Shown: positions 46,968 through 58,191, counted from the first letter of the stretch. The stretch: 64,000 bases of DNA from Loxodes magnus (GCA_946699065.1 CAMPDV010001576.1:41948-105947); one strand, 5' to 3'. Numbers and translations are program-made. Notes: generated by a model from the letters alone, not told the origin.

Positions 46968-48399
46968 TAATAATAATTTTAAATTGATAAAAGATTACAA
47001 TAAATAAATGAAAAGGAAAAGAATTACGGAAATTTAATATAATTTTTGTAGGAGATTTTTCTCAGTTGTCTCCAGTTAAAAGTATGCCTATATTTTCAAT
47101 AAAATTAAATTAAAAAGCAAGCAAAAAGATATAGAAAGATCAATTTGATTAAAAAAATAAATGTTATATTATTTTTAGAATAATAACTACGATAAAAAGA
47201 TTATATTTTTATAACAAATATTATAAGATAAAACTTGGTGAAATTGATAAAGAATTATATAACTATTTAGAAGGAATTTTTTAGCAAAAATTTAATTTAG
47301 AAGATTTTTAAGATTAAACTTGTGTTTTTAGTATGAGAAAGGAAGCATAATCTCATAATTTAAAAATTTTATAAAGCTTAAATAAATCAATTTTTGAATC
47401 GAATTTGAAAATAAAGGTAAAATTTAAATGAATTATTAAAATTAATTATAAGGACCTGAAAATATTTATTTTTAAGTATTAATGCTTTAATTATAATAAC
47501 TGAAAATTTAAATATTAAATCTGGATTAATAAATGGAGCCACAGGTTTCATAAGAAATATTAGTTGATAAGATAAAGATTAGTTTTAACACTAATTACCA
47601 TTAATCTATTAATAAAATTTGAAAATTATAAAGGCACATCGCTAAAATAATTAACTAAATTTAAAAACAAAAATAAAGAATTTAATAATTTGGTGCCAAT
47701 ATTTCCTGTAAAACATAGCTTTACGCTCGATGACATTTAATATAATAGAACATAATTTCCTTTAATATTATGCTATGCATAAACTATTCATAAATGTTAA
47801 GGAACTACCATTGAAAAAAATGTTTCATTGTTATTGGAAATAGTAAGTTCAGTAATGGCTAAACTTACTTAGCTGTTTCAAGAGTTAAAAATAAATAGCT
47901 TTTATAATTAAAAGAATTTATGATTAAAAGAATTTTAAACATAATAAATACGAAAAACTTTGATTAGAGAATTTAGATTGAAAATTAATTAAGAAATCAA
48001 TAAATTAAATTAAAAAATAACTTTTTAGAAATAATTAAATTATTAAAATTTTAAGAATATTAAAACTTTCAAAATAGTCATTTTTTCTATAATTACAGAA
48101 TTATAAACAACATTACATAGTCTATTGATTATATAAATTAGTAAAATTAGGTAAGTTAAATGAAAAAACTACAATAACTTATAAAAATGAAGATGATTGA
48201 TTTTTAATTAATTTAAAAAAGTTAAAAAATGAACTAATAAATTTTGAAATATTTAAATAAAAAAAAGAAATAAAATTAATAAAAACGAAGATCAAATAGA
48301 CTTTTTTTAGACTTAGCAAAAGCAAATAAAATTTAAGATAAAGTTTCTAAAAAATTTAATAATCCTAAAATTTGAGAATAGAAACTGAAATTGTATAAG
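46968..48399 (+). pseudogene. Helitron helicase, 3' part (motifs III to VI)
   Basis: NIIFVGDFSQLSPVKSMPIF (GDFSQLSPV from 47051) is motif III. TCVFSMRKEAQSHNLKIL, GLINGATGFIRNI (from 47523), PVKHSFTLDD and NRTQFPLILCYAQTIHKCQG (QTIHKCQGTT around 47780-47809) are the conserved C-terminal helicase blocks. NGQTYLAVSRVKN (to about 47892) matches the final GQxYVALSRV motif. A one-base frame offset in AAATTTAAT just before motif III, and further offsets later, break the frame. The last 450 nt are Lys/Gln-rich and unassigned. Confidence 0.85.
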
Positions 48400-48413
48400 A
48401 ATGCTTCTTTAAT
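48400..48413 (+). repeat. Target-site duplication, left copy (14 nt)
   Basis: AATGCTTCTTTAAT, repeated exactly at 49363-49376. The two copies bracket the second insertion. Confidence 0.87.
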
Positions 48414-49362
48414 TAATTAATTTTAACTATAAGGATTAGGGTCATCTTTAATTATAGGAAATGTTTCCTCAAATTAAAAACAATAAAAGTTTTTATATTC
48501 AGAACTCAACTGTACATGTTTTCATCTGAATCAATTTCAAACTGAGATAATTCTTCTTTCTCTTCAATAAGCTCATAGAATTGTTCTTCCATCTTCTTGT
48601 AATTTTTCTCCAGCCTATCTAAACAAATTCTAAGGTCATTGTTGTCCTTTTAAAGCTACTTATTCTGTTACTATTAATTACCAAGATCCTGTTTGATTAA
48701 TGTCACACTTGAATCATCTAATATCAGCTTCTTTCTGTAAATACCTCCAAAGTAGATACAATATAGCCTCCTCGATGTTCCAAATTATTTACGGTGCTGC
48801 TCAAGCACTCTTCTTCACTCGGACATTACCTCCAAAAATTTCCAGCCTTTTGACAACAATAGCAACGTTTTATTAAGGGCTTGAATTAAAATTTTATTCT
48901 GTTTACATTTTTTCAATTTCCATATTTTCTGATTGAAGTTAGTTTTTTTTGATTGGTAATCGAATTTCTTCTTTAATTTTCTATTGATTTGCTTCTAGGT
49001 TTTTTTCTAATAGTTCAAATTAGGAAGTTAAGGCTTCAATTTAAAACTAAACTTTACTTACCAAATCTTGATCTTCCTTTTTTCTATCTTACAAAAGAAG
49101 CCGAAGATTCAAGTTTTCCGCCTTCAGGATCTATATCTCGGTATTCATTTTTTCAATTAATGAATAAAGCTTAATAATGTCTTGATCGTGGGATTTCTCA
49201 AGCTTTTTCAGTTTGTTAGGAAATTCCGTATTTCCCAATTCTTAACAGGAGTAGATTTATCTTTTTTGAATTCTTGGTTCTTGTTAGTTAACTGAGACTT
49301 AAGATTGATCTTTAAGGTTAGAATCCAAGGTTTAGATTCTCTAATTTTTCCAATTTTTTATT
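48414..49362 (-). mobile_element. 949-nt insertion with a second coiled-coil/zinc-knuckle ORF
   Basis: Flanked by exact 14-nt direct repeats. Across the joined site the host DNA reads on in a coding-like frame (LYKNASLIKLIFKK). The cargo is again a minus-strand coiled-coil ORF with a 14-residue knuckle, ending at TGA 48506-48508. Its orientation relative to the Helitron is the same as in the first insertion. No terminal repeats or poly(A) were seen. The two insertions share architecture but not obvious nucleotide identity, so they are distant members of one family. Confidence 0.83.
48506..49350 (-). pseudogene. Gag-like coiled-coil/knuckle ORF, frame-shifted
   Basis: N-terminal coiled coil: KLKKLEKSHDQDIIKLYSL, then EKMNTEIQILKAENLNLRL and QFELLEKNLEANQQKIKEEI. 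Knuckle: RCYCCQKAGNFWRQCPSEEE (Cys codons span 48823-48864, C-x2-C-x4-Asn-x4-C), with Asn where CCHC has His. C-terminal coiled coil: DRLEKNYKKMEEQFYELIEE, with the last residues FEIDSDENMYS before TGA 48506-48508. The three parts are in different frames, so there are at least two indels or unrecognised introns. No ATG was found at the 5' end. Confidence 0.68.
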
Positions 49363-49376
49363 AATGCTTCTTTAAT
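49363..49376 (+). repeat. Target-site duplication, right copy (14 nt)
   Basis: AATGCTTCTTTAAT, identical to 48400-48413. Confidence 0.87.
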
Positions 49377-51050
49377 AAAACTAATATTTAAAAAGATAAA
49401 AATCTATATAAAAAAAGAATGTCATAGACGTTAATAAGAATAATGAGAATTATTTAGAAGAATATAATAAAATTAAGAAAAAAGCAAACTAACATTAATA
49501 ATAGTAACTAGAAAGTCCAGAAAATTAATTTATAACATTTTATAATCCAAACTCTTGATGTTGATTAAATTCCTTTATCGCAATTCTATACAAATTAGAT
49601 AAATTTAAAGCTAGATTCTTAGAATATTAAAATATAAATTAGTCAGAAATTTTTTAAGGATTTTTATCATATTTTAAATTAGAAAATGTAAAATATGATT
49701 CTTAGTCAACTTAAAATAATGAATATGTGATAATTGCTAAGATTTTAATTCAGAATAATGATAAGATTAATAAGAAGCAATTTTTTTATCTTTTAATAAT
49801 TAAGTTTTTTTTGGAGAGATGATAAACTTATTTTTAAAATATTTAAATATTTAAATCGTTAAAAAATAAATGCTAGAAATATTAGATTTTCAATATAATT
49901 AAGATTGAGAAAATTATAAAAAAGAAATAAATAGTCCTATGATTGATTAATTTGCATTACTTTTTTAAATACTACTTAATGTTAATAATGTAACTAAAGT
50001 TAAATTATTATATATTTTTCTTATTTTTGAATATATATTTTTACTATCTAACTCTTATTCAAAAACCAGAGATTAAATTTTTTTTTTATTATTAGGAATA
50101 TTTTTGAAGAATAGAAGTGATAAAGGTAAAATGAATAAAGAGTTATCAATATTATAAAAGCTTAACATAAAAAGCATAAATTACTTAAAATAAACAAATA
50201 TAATTCTTGTTAATTCGATTTAACTTTAAAAAATATTATTTTAATTCTAATTAGTTTAATATTTTGTTTGGTTCTCTATATTATTAAATATTATGTAATT
50301 TCATTGATTTATTCTGACTTTCAAACTCATTATTAGATTCCTATGATTATACTTATCTACAAAAAGCTTTATTTTGAATAGATAAAAATAAATTCACTTA
50401 TTCATTTATAAAATTAAAAAGACAGGTTCTAAGCTAAAAAAACTATTCAGAATAACTTAAATTTTGAATTCATAGATAGATTTGTATTTATAGAGACACA
50501 AAAGTAATTTAAAGTAAATGAACAATTAGCATAAGAGTCTTCTTAAGAAAACCTAATAAAATATTAGCTATTAGATTAATAAACTACCAAGCTTATGAAG
50601 AAAACACTTTAAGCTAAGGTTATTAATTAAATAAATTTAAACTAAAAATAATTAAAGTTGGAAATATTCATTGGAATTAGAAAAAATATTAATGGTAGAT
50701 AAATTATTCTGTATCAAGGAATGAAATAAGAAATAATTAAATTTTGAAATAAATAAAAATAAACTGAAAAATTTGCTTTAACAGCATTAATACTAAAAAA
50801 AGTGGAGCAATCGTTTTGTTTTCATCTAAAAATGAAAAAATAACTAAAGTAAATTAAATTTTTTACTATATGAATCTCTAAGTAAATATATAAATCCAAT
50901 AATTTAATTTGATTGAATCTTTAGCGGGGACTTTTGCATATAATTGAGATTAAATAAATGCTTCAAGTTTCTTCAGATTAGATAAAAACAATTAAGTTAA
51001 AATTAGATATATTCTAGAATTTATAAAGTTAAATTTTATAATTATCCTTC
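49377..51050 (+). pseudogene. Possible Helitron C-terminal extension with a Cys-protease-like motif
   Basis: Coding-like sequence resumes after the second insertion. NPNSWCWLNSFIAILYKLDKF (Cys codon 49559-49561, both Trp from TGA) resembles the catalytic Cys box of papain-fold deubiquitinases (general form NxxCxxNSxxxxL). At 50720-50960 one frame has LYQGMKQEIIKFWNKQ, GAIVLFSSKNEKITKV and LIESLAGTFAYNWDQIN. Some protist and animal Helitrons carry OTU-type cysteine proteases, so a protease extension would not be surprising. No matching His box was identified, and this may equally be an unrelated gene. Confidence 0.35.
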
Positions 51051-53880
51051 TTTATTAGCTAAATTTTAAATATAAATGAATACATTAAATAATTAAAACA
51101 TTAGAGTTAAGTAAGGGAATTAAATAGTTATTATTATATTAAATTTGAATCATTCTTATCTTATAAAATCTTAAATTTTGGTAATTCTATCAACTCCAAG
51201 AAGCTTATAAAATTATTATTTCCTTATAAATTATTAAACTTTTTAATTTTTAGATTACTATGTTTTTAAAAATAATTAGAAACTTTCGAATTCATTTTCA
51301 ACTAATTTTGATTCTAAATTCTTAAAGATAAATTTAAAAACTATTTAAATGTTTTTGTTTGTTTTTATAATTATTTCTTCCTGCAGTTTTCATAATTTAA
51401 TTCCACTTAGAATATATTAAAAGAAACTTTTATATTTTAACTTTAGTTTCTTAATAAAATATTTTTTCATACTTACAAAAGAAAATATTTCTGATCAAAA
51501 CCTTAACGCGTTATTATAAACTTAAGCTAAAATAAATTCCCTTTATTTTATATTTTTATCAATAAATAATTAATTTTATCTAATTATTACAAAGAAATAT
51601 ACAAATCACTTTATAGCTTTATCTTATTTTCTCAGACAGACTAATAAAAACTTAGTATTTCTATATAGTTTTCTAAATTTGAGAAATAAATAAAAGTTTG
51701 TTCATATTAAATAACTTTAAAATTATAAGAAGGTATTTCATTTTTGTATCTAAACTTTATAAATAAAATTACTTGATTGATATCATTATAAAGAAGTTAT
51801 TAAACTGGTTATTAAACTTAGCTAATTATAACAAAACTGTTTTAACAAATAATTATAGAGTTTATAAATTAAATCAAGATTTTAATTAGCAAAAGTATTT
51901 GAAAAAGCTAAGCAAAATATTTTAGCTTAACTTTTAATTTTTTTATTCTTTGGATATAAATCGTATGTAATTTCATAGGAATCACTTGATTCCTTTTATG
52001 AATAAATTTACCTAAATTATTGATTTACAAGGAAAAAATGAGATTTTAAATATAATAAAATTTCTAAATAACTATTACTGGATATCTTTAATAGTACTTA
52101 TTACTTTTAGCATAAAGAAATAAAAGTTTATCTTTAAACATTTTAATTTGAGTTTTATAAAATTGCTTTATCTTTTATTAAATCATAAAATGCATATTAT
52201 AGTAAAGACAAAAATTTTATATATGATACTTTTTCTTTATAAAAGCTTATGAAAATAAAATTTATATTTGCATTGTTCCTAAAAGAAATTAAATTTTATT
52301 TAATTGTTTATATAAATAAATTGATTGCATTCAATTAAATATTAGGCCTATTTTACTTTAAATAGATTTAATTAAAAGAAGCAACTTAAACTGTCTCAAT
52401 CTTTACTTTCTTCTTAATCGACGTAAACTACAGCTAAATTATTTTCTTAATTTCGATTCCTAGTGACAATTTACTAATGTTGTGTTTCATTCTTAAAATT
52501 ATTAATTTTCTTTCGTTAATTTTCTCTGTCTAATGCTATTTTGAATAATTTCGTGATTTTGAAGAAATTTTTAAAGGTTCTTGCTATTGAAAATTAAATT
52601 AAAAAATTATATTATAATTGTAAAGCAAGTTTCTTAGTAAGTTTTTTTTGGTTTTTGAAAATTTCATCTATAAATAAAATTTGAATTTACATGATTTCAA
52701 GAGAAAGAATATAAATATAATAAAAGCATAAAGTAAAAATAGATTGAGAGAAAGGAAGTATATAATAATTACAATATATATATTAAAAATTAATTCTACT
52801 CTCCTTTTAAATCTAGCAATTATACATTTTAGATGATTCTAATATAAAAATATAGAAAAATTCCAAATTATACTTAGACTAAGTTATAATTAATAATTAA
52901 TTAGTTTTGTGTTTTAGAAAATTATTTTAAAAATTCTGTTGAAAATAAAAATTTACTGTTTTTTATAATTTTTATAGAATATCTTAATCCTTTAGGAAAA
53001 ATTATAAATATATAAGGATTTAAAAAATGTTTAGTAAATATTAAGAGTTTAATTATATTTATTATTTATGACCTTAGTAGTTCATTCAACTCTTAAAAAA
53101 TATTAGTTAAGGTATTATATATAAATTTATATTTAAATTTATTACGATTTTCCTTTCCTTTTTTATAACTTCATTTAAATAATCTTATTGCAAAATATTT
53201 AAATTCATCTTATTAATTAAATTATAAAAATATATTAAAACACATAATTTTATAAGCTTCTAAATTTAGTTTCTCTAAAGTTTTTTATTTTAACTCTTTT
53301 TTAATTTTAATCAGATTTAAAATAATAAGCTTATATTTGAATAAAATACTGACATCTATATTTTTTAAAACAAATTTGATTTTTAACAAAAAAAATTTAT
53401 GTTTCATTAGTGTTATTTGAAAATATTGATTCTATTATTTTATTTCTATAAGCAATTAACATATTTTTCAGTTAAAATACATAAATTATTATGAGATTTA
53501 TTTTCTTGTAATTTAAAACAAAATGCTTTAAATATTTTTTTCATTATACAAATTTTTATTTTTATTTTATTCTAAAATAATTTTTAAACATCTTTCAATA
53601 TTTAAAAATAATTGAAGTGACAGATTTGTCTATAAACGTTTGCAAATTTAGGGTATATTTGGAAAATTATTAAATGGATTTAACATAATACAAATTTACT
53701 TTTTCTTATATTAAAAATTATTCTAAACTTGCTTTTCTCAAATATAAACTAAATAGGTAAGAGGTTTTATAAAAAAAATTGAAAAATTATTTAGAAGGAA
53801 TCGTATTTTTAAAGTTAGCAATATAAGCAATCTTAGTAAAGAAGAAATATATTATTTTATTAAAGTATTTATAATTTTAA
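51051..53880. other. AT-rich intergenic DNA
   Basis: About 2.8 kb with no protein motif, RNA gene or ordered repeat that I can support. The Helitron 3' end should lie in or before this stretch, but no convincing CTRR preceded by a GC hairpin was found. Confidence 0.45.
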
Positions 53881-53881
53881 A

Positions 53882-55330
53882 AATGAAAAGTTCTTGTAAA
53901 GAGTCTCATAGACAAAGGATAACTCTCATTTAAGCAAATAAATCATCTTCTATGAACTTTAAAATATATAAAACAAAAATATTAAGGATAAAGCAAAGTA
54001 CAAGAGTTTGAAGGAAGAATCTAAAATCTTATTTCAATCACTTAGTACAAAGAATGAAAACCCATAATCAACTAATTTCAGAATTGAGTAGATGAAATAA
54101 AATTCATTCATTTGCTAAATTAACTGAATAATTATTTCTTAAAAGTATATCATCGAATGATTCCATTTATGTAACCATATACTCAGCAGCGAAATTTCTA
54201 AACTTAAATGAAGAAAGAAATTCTGGTATTGCAAGAAATATAGACACATTTTAAGATAATGCTGAAGATTCTAAAAATAAGAAATTGAAAATTTTAAGAT
54301 ATAGCAATCAATAAGCAGTCTACACTGTATTTCAGAAGATTTATTATATTATATATATAAAATTGCATCTAAGAAACAATAAACCTCTTTAAAAATCCTA
54401 ATAATTAGCCAGACCTTGCTAACGAAGATTATTTGCTAAAATTAGACAATTAGAACCTAACAAAAGAAGTTTAAAATCTTAAATAAATAATCTAATCTCA
54501 AGGCTAACAATTAACAATTTGCCAAATGAATAAAATCGTTAGAAACAATAAAAATAGCAGATATCTTCTTTATAAACGGAAAGATAAATAACTAAATTGA
54601 ATGAAATTTAAGACAAAAGTTTTACCAGAGGATCAATTAACTAGAACAAATCCAAATTAATTAACGATCAGATCCAAAAACAAGAGGAGTACAGAACAAG
54701 TCTTTCTCCTATTTGAAAATATAAAAAAGATGTTGATATGTAAAAAGCACGGACATAAGGTAAACCAATGCTATAAATTAAAGAAAAATAATACTATGAA
54801 ACAAAATGAGGAATCCAAAATCTATTTAAGATCTATTGCCCACCAAACGGAAGATTTTATAAAAAAAAGATTTTAACCTTACTTAGAAGCTCCAAAGATG
54901 TCACACACTCTGAGACAACTTGTGAGATGACAAGTAGGATTTGATTTCCAAGTACTAGAAGAGGAAAAAATAGATAATTTATAAGAATTTACGATCTGGA
55001 AAAATCAGATGAATATGATATCGAAGATTTGTGATTAAAAAAATTTTTACAAGCTCAAATTCTGTGATTAACCAAATAAAGGTGAGATCACTTTAATAAA
55101 TTATGTTATGTTATAAAAAAAAGATATACAAAGGGAGTTAATCTTAATGGATATTGAATTTAGCAATAAAGAAAAAAACAAGAAAAGGCTTGGAATCGAA
55201 ATAGAATGAAGCAAGATATTTGTAATTTAAAAGAAATAATGCAGCAACGATAGATAAGTATTTAAAGAAAAAGATATAAACTTAGATTTGAAATATAATA
55301 TTTAACACAAGAAATAAACTTTAAAATAGT
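53882..55330 (+). pseudogene. Gag-like coiled-coil/knuckle ORF, copy at 54 kb
   Basis: ATG at about 53882 begins MKSSCKESHRQR. Coding quality then alternates between frames: KYKSLKEESKILFQSLSTKN near 54010, and NLTKEVQNLKQIIQSQGQQL near 54460. The knuckle at 54731-54771 reads Cys-Trp-Tyr in one frame (Trp from TGA) and Cys-Lys-Lys-His-Gly-His-x4-Cys in the next. The two are one base out of register. Taken together the spacing is C-x2-C-x4-H-x4-C and includes a true His. It is followed by EESKIYLRSIAHQTEDF, LRQLVRW and IQRELILMDIEFSNK. Same architecture as the two Helitron insertions. No flanking duplication was found. Confidence 0.6.
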
Positions 55331-55981
55331 GATGAGCCTAATGGAGGTGGAATCATTATAATTCATTATTATTATTATTTAAAAAATTTAAACTATAAAA
55401 TCATATGGTCTTCAAAGACTTTATTTAAGAGTAGAATAAGTATTTCTAAATTTATGTTTTAGTTCTTTATTATAAAATTGCCACAAAAAAATGTCATAAG
55501 AAATACTAAAATTATTTTTCTAAACTTAGAAAAGCAGGCACAAAGGGATTAAACAGGTATCGTAAGAAATTAATTTATACATAAGCATCTATTGTTTCTC
55601 AAAAATTCTCATAGATGGAGCAAATAATTTTGCATATGGGAATATCTAGATTTTACGCTTGAAAAAATAATTTTTGAGCAGTTAATAAAAATATAAATAA
55701 ACTTACGTGAAGAGATCAAGCATTTATGGAAAAAAATATAAGACTTATAGATAATTTAAGCAAAAAAGAAAATAATTCAATCTAAGTTTGTGTCTTAAAA
55801 AATAAATTTTTACGCTTCACAAGCTTGTAGTAAAATAGTAATAAACAATGTAACTTCTAATCTCAATAATATATAATAAAAATATATATCAATAGAATGG
55901 TAGTTAAATAATAAAGAGAACTGATCTACTAATTTTAAAGATAGAGTTAAAAGGCCATTTAAATTGAAATTTAAAGAAAAA

Positions 55982-56819
55982 ATGGAATAATAGGTCCGTC
56001 TTTCAAAAAACTAAATAAGGAAAACAAGAAAGCAAGCGACGAAAGAGGAACTAAAAAAATAAAAACAATAATAAGAATCTAGCTCTTCACCTGAAGGAAA
56101 AATAATGATAGGTCCAGCTGAGTCAGTTAATCCACAAATTTAGAGTAACGACTTTCTTCAAGATTAAATTGAAAAATTGAAAGCAATGATCACTAAATAA
56201 GATGAAATGATATTCAATTACGGAGATCGAAATCGAGAATTTATGGATTGCATCGAAGATTAAAACAACGAATTAAAAATATTGAGAAGCTAGCTAATAA
56301 AAAGTAGTTTAGTTACAGAATAGTAATTATGAGAAATGTCATAATCAAATTAAATAATCTCAATGCATGATTATAGAAGAAAATCCAACCCAATTTTAGA
56401 ATACATAATAAAATAAACCTAGTTAAGAATAGGCAAGTACGGATTTAACTAAAAGAATTGAACAACTGGAAAATAAAATATTTAAAAAGAAGAACACTGA
56501 AAAATAAATAAAAAATTGTTGGTATTGCTACTCACGGAATCACTTACTAAGACTCTGCAAAGAATGAAAGAATTTACAGATAAGAGAAGAGCAGAAAACA
56601 TGAAGAGCTTTAAATAAACTATGGATTACTGAAAATGGAGTTTACAGACAAAAAACTTTTAATACGCAACAAAGAAAATTAACAATGGTAACCATTTACT
56701 TACAAAAAAGGTCGGGGAAGACTTATCACGTAAAAAAATGGTCTCCTGGTACCTGGTTGAAAGCCCAGGGATAGCGAACTTTTATTTAACACTAAGTTCA
56801 TTTATTATTATTAAATTGA
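55982..56819 (+). pseudogene. Gag-like coiled-coil/knuckle ORF, copy at 56 kb
   Basis: ATG 55982 opens MEQQVRLSKNQIRKTRKQAT, Lys/Arg-rich, then SSSSPEGKIMIGPAES and a coiled coil (FLQDQIEKLKAMITKQDEM). After a frame change near 56330 comes DLTKRIEQLENKIFKKKN. The knuckle is intact: CWYCYSRNHLLRLC (56517-56558, C-x2-C-x4-H-x4-C). The C-terminus is Trp- and Arg-rich, includes KTYHVKKWSPGTWLK, and ends at TGA 56817-56819. CCHC knuckles bind nucleic acid in retroelement Gag or ORF1 proteins. This copy is the best guide to the family because its knuckle retains the His. Confidence 0.68.
56517..56558 (+). other. CCHC zinc-knuckle motif
   Basis: Fourteen codons, Cys-Trp-Tyr-Cys, four residues, His, four residues, Cys. 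Same spacing as 46170-46211 (-), 48823-48864 (-) and the split motif at 54731-54771. Confidence 0.8.
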
Positions 56820-56829
56820 AATTGAAGTA

Positions 56830-57550
56830 ATTGTGATTTAATATTAGATAAAGAAGAATAAGCAAGGCTATCATTACATTTAGACAAAACACCAATAAAA
56901 AGATGTAAAAGTTTAGATTTTTATAAGCAAATTAAACTTTGTGTTTTATGAACTATCTATTTAAATTTCTCATATATTAAAATAAAATCTTCCTGTTTAG
57001 TATTAAAAAGTCAAAGAGATTTAGGTTTTATGAATTTTTGTACTTCTCAGTTGCATAGCCTATCTTTTTAGCTCCTATATCTTTTGAATACAAAAAGATA
57101 AGTATTCTTTTCACCATATAAGCTCAGTCTTGCTTAAGCAATATATGTTTAAGTTTGCTATCCAATTTTTAATCAGCATATTCGTTTGAATTCTTAAAAA
57201 ATTTTAAATGTTATATTTCTTACTTTAATCCAACTCTTGCAATTTCGAGTAATACCCATATAAATGTATTCTGGATTTAAAGAGCAAAATTTCTTAACTT
57301 TTGAGGCACATTATTTTTTAGCTATGGAAAAAAATTCTAAGGTTTTATTCTTTGATTACAAAGTTAGCTTGACTGATTTTTTATATATTTCAGATAGCTT
57401 AAAAATCCTTTTTTTACTTAAAATCTAAATTCAATTTCCTCTTTTTCTGTTGTAATAATTTCAGTAATTAATGTTTTCTTTTTTTATTTTAACTTTTCAA
57501 CTTGGACATTTTTTTATGGTGCTTCAAATTAACTTAATACAAAAAGTTTT
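56830..57550 (-). CDS. Unidentified protein with a C-terminal hydrophobic segment
   Basis: On the minus strand one frame reads as protein over about 230 codons. It includes FEAPQKNVQVEKLKQKKK, ITTEKEEIEFRFQVKKGFL, then FALQIQNTFIWVLLEIARVG, DWAYMVKRILIFLYSKDIG and a hydrophobic stretch FYIFLLVFCLNVMIALLILL near the end. No ATG was found upstream in frame, so the start may be in another exon. No family recognised. The hydrophobic tail suggests a membrane anchor. Confidence 0.45.
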
Positions 57551-57570
57551 TTATTAATAAATTAATAATG

Positions 57571-57842
57571 AGAATGCGACAGAAAAAGTTAAAAAGATTA
57601 AGATGATAATGCTGGAGAAATATCAAGATGAATTATGAAACTCTTATCTGCAATTAGATATGAGAAATAAATGGAAAGAAGATAAGGAATGTTGACTATT
57701 GAACTAATCATCAAGAAATTTGCTCGGGATTTGAAAATAGTGCGTAAAGACACTTAAGATATTTTATTTGATTTTAAGACAAATTAAGCATGTAGGAATT
57801 GTGTTAAAAGTCCCTCAAGAACATCAAATATAATTTATTCAT
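57571..57842 (+). CDS. Unidentified short coding segment, frame-shifted
   Basis: One frame reads NATEKVKKIKMIMLEKYQDE and LQLDMRNKWKEDKECW. A second, starting about 57688, reads MLTIELIIKKFARDLKIVRK and DTQDILFDFKTNQACRNCV. Both look like protein and probably belong to one gene with an indel or short intron between them. It converges with the minus-strand gene ending at 57839. No family recognised. Confidence 0.4.
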
Positions 57843-58191
57843 ATTCCTTATTATAAGATAAGATAATAAGATAATTAAAGTGATATCACCATTACTAGAT
57901 TTATCACTGATGAGTTTATAAATTGTTTTAGATATGATAGGATTGTTTCACGCGTTCTTAGGATCATTTCAATCTTTTTCAGAGCTCGCTTCTTCTATTA
58001 TGTAACTACTTAAGCAAATTTATCTTTCTTGACTACAAAAATCTTGCTCCATTCTCATTTTGGTTCAAAAATTTATTTTGCTCTTCTTTTTGAGCATTTA
58101 ATATATCTAAAAGTATTTAGTCTTCATTTTAATCTTTTTCTTTCGGATTTTTCCTTTAGGAGAGCAGTTTAATTTAGTCATATTAATTCAT
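57839..58191 (-). CDS. Small charged protein, one frame offset
   Basis: ATG 58191 opens MNQYDQIKLLSQRKNPKEKD, then ILLDILNAQKEEQNKFLNQN and ENGARF. At a T5 run on the minus strand (58037-58041) the good frame moves by one base. It continues VVKKDKFAQVVTQQKKRALK and KIEMILRTRETILSYLKQF to TGA 57839-57841. About 117 residues in all. One extra T in the run would join the two parts. No family recognised; helical and very charged. Confidence 0.55.

Larger units (their letters stand above)
43018..51050 (+). mobile_element. Helitron rolling-circle transposon, interrupted by two insertions
   Basis: Rep (HUH) and PIF1-like helicase motifs lie in Helitron order on the plus strand: Helitron-like N domain (43342), Rep HxH (43951-43959), Walker A (45660), DE box (45885), GDFSQLSPV (47051), NGATG (about 47534) and TIHKCQGTT (47783). 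Two segments of about 1 kb interrupt the coding region at 45909-46954 and 48414-49362, each bounded by a short direct repeat. The 5' TC and 3' CTRR-hairpin ends were not located, so the outer limits are only the extent of recognisable coding. Several frame changes outside the insertions suggest a decayed copy, though short introns or homopolymer errors could explain some. Confidence 0.85.

Noticed and set aside
48989-49174. Plus-strand ORF of 61 residues
   Set aside because: Antisense to the coiled-coil part of the second Helitron insertion, which reads far better on the minus strand.
57571-58191. A single gene spanning both the plus- and minus-strand small ORFs
   Set aside because: They lie on opposite strands and converge at about 57840. 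They cannot be one transcript, though either could be a gene relic.
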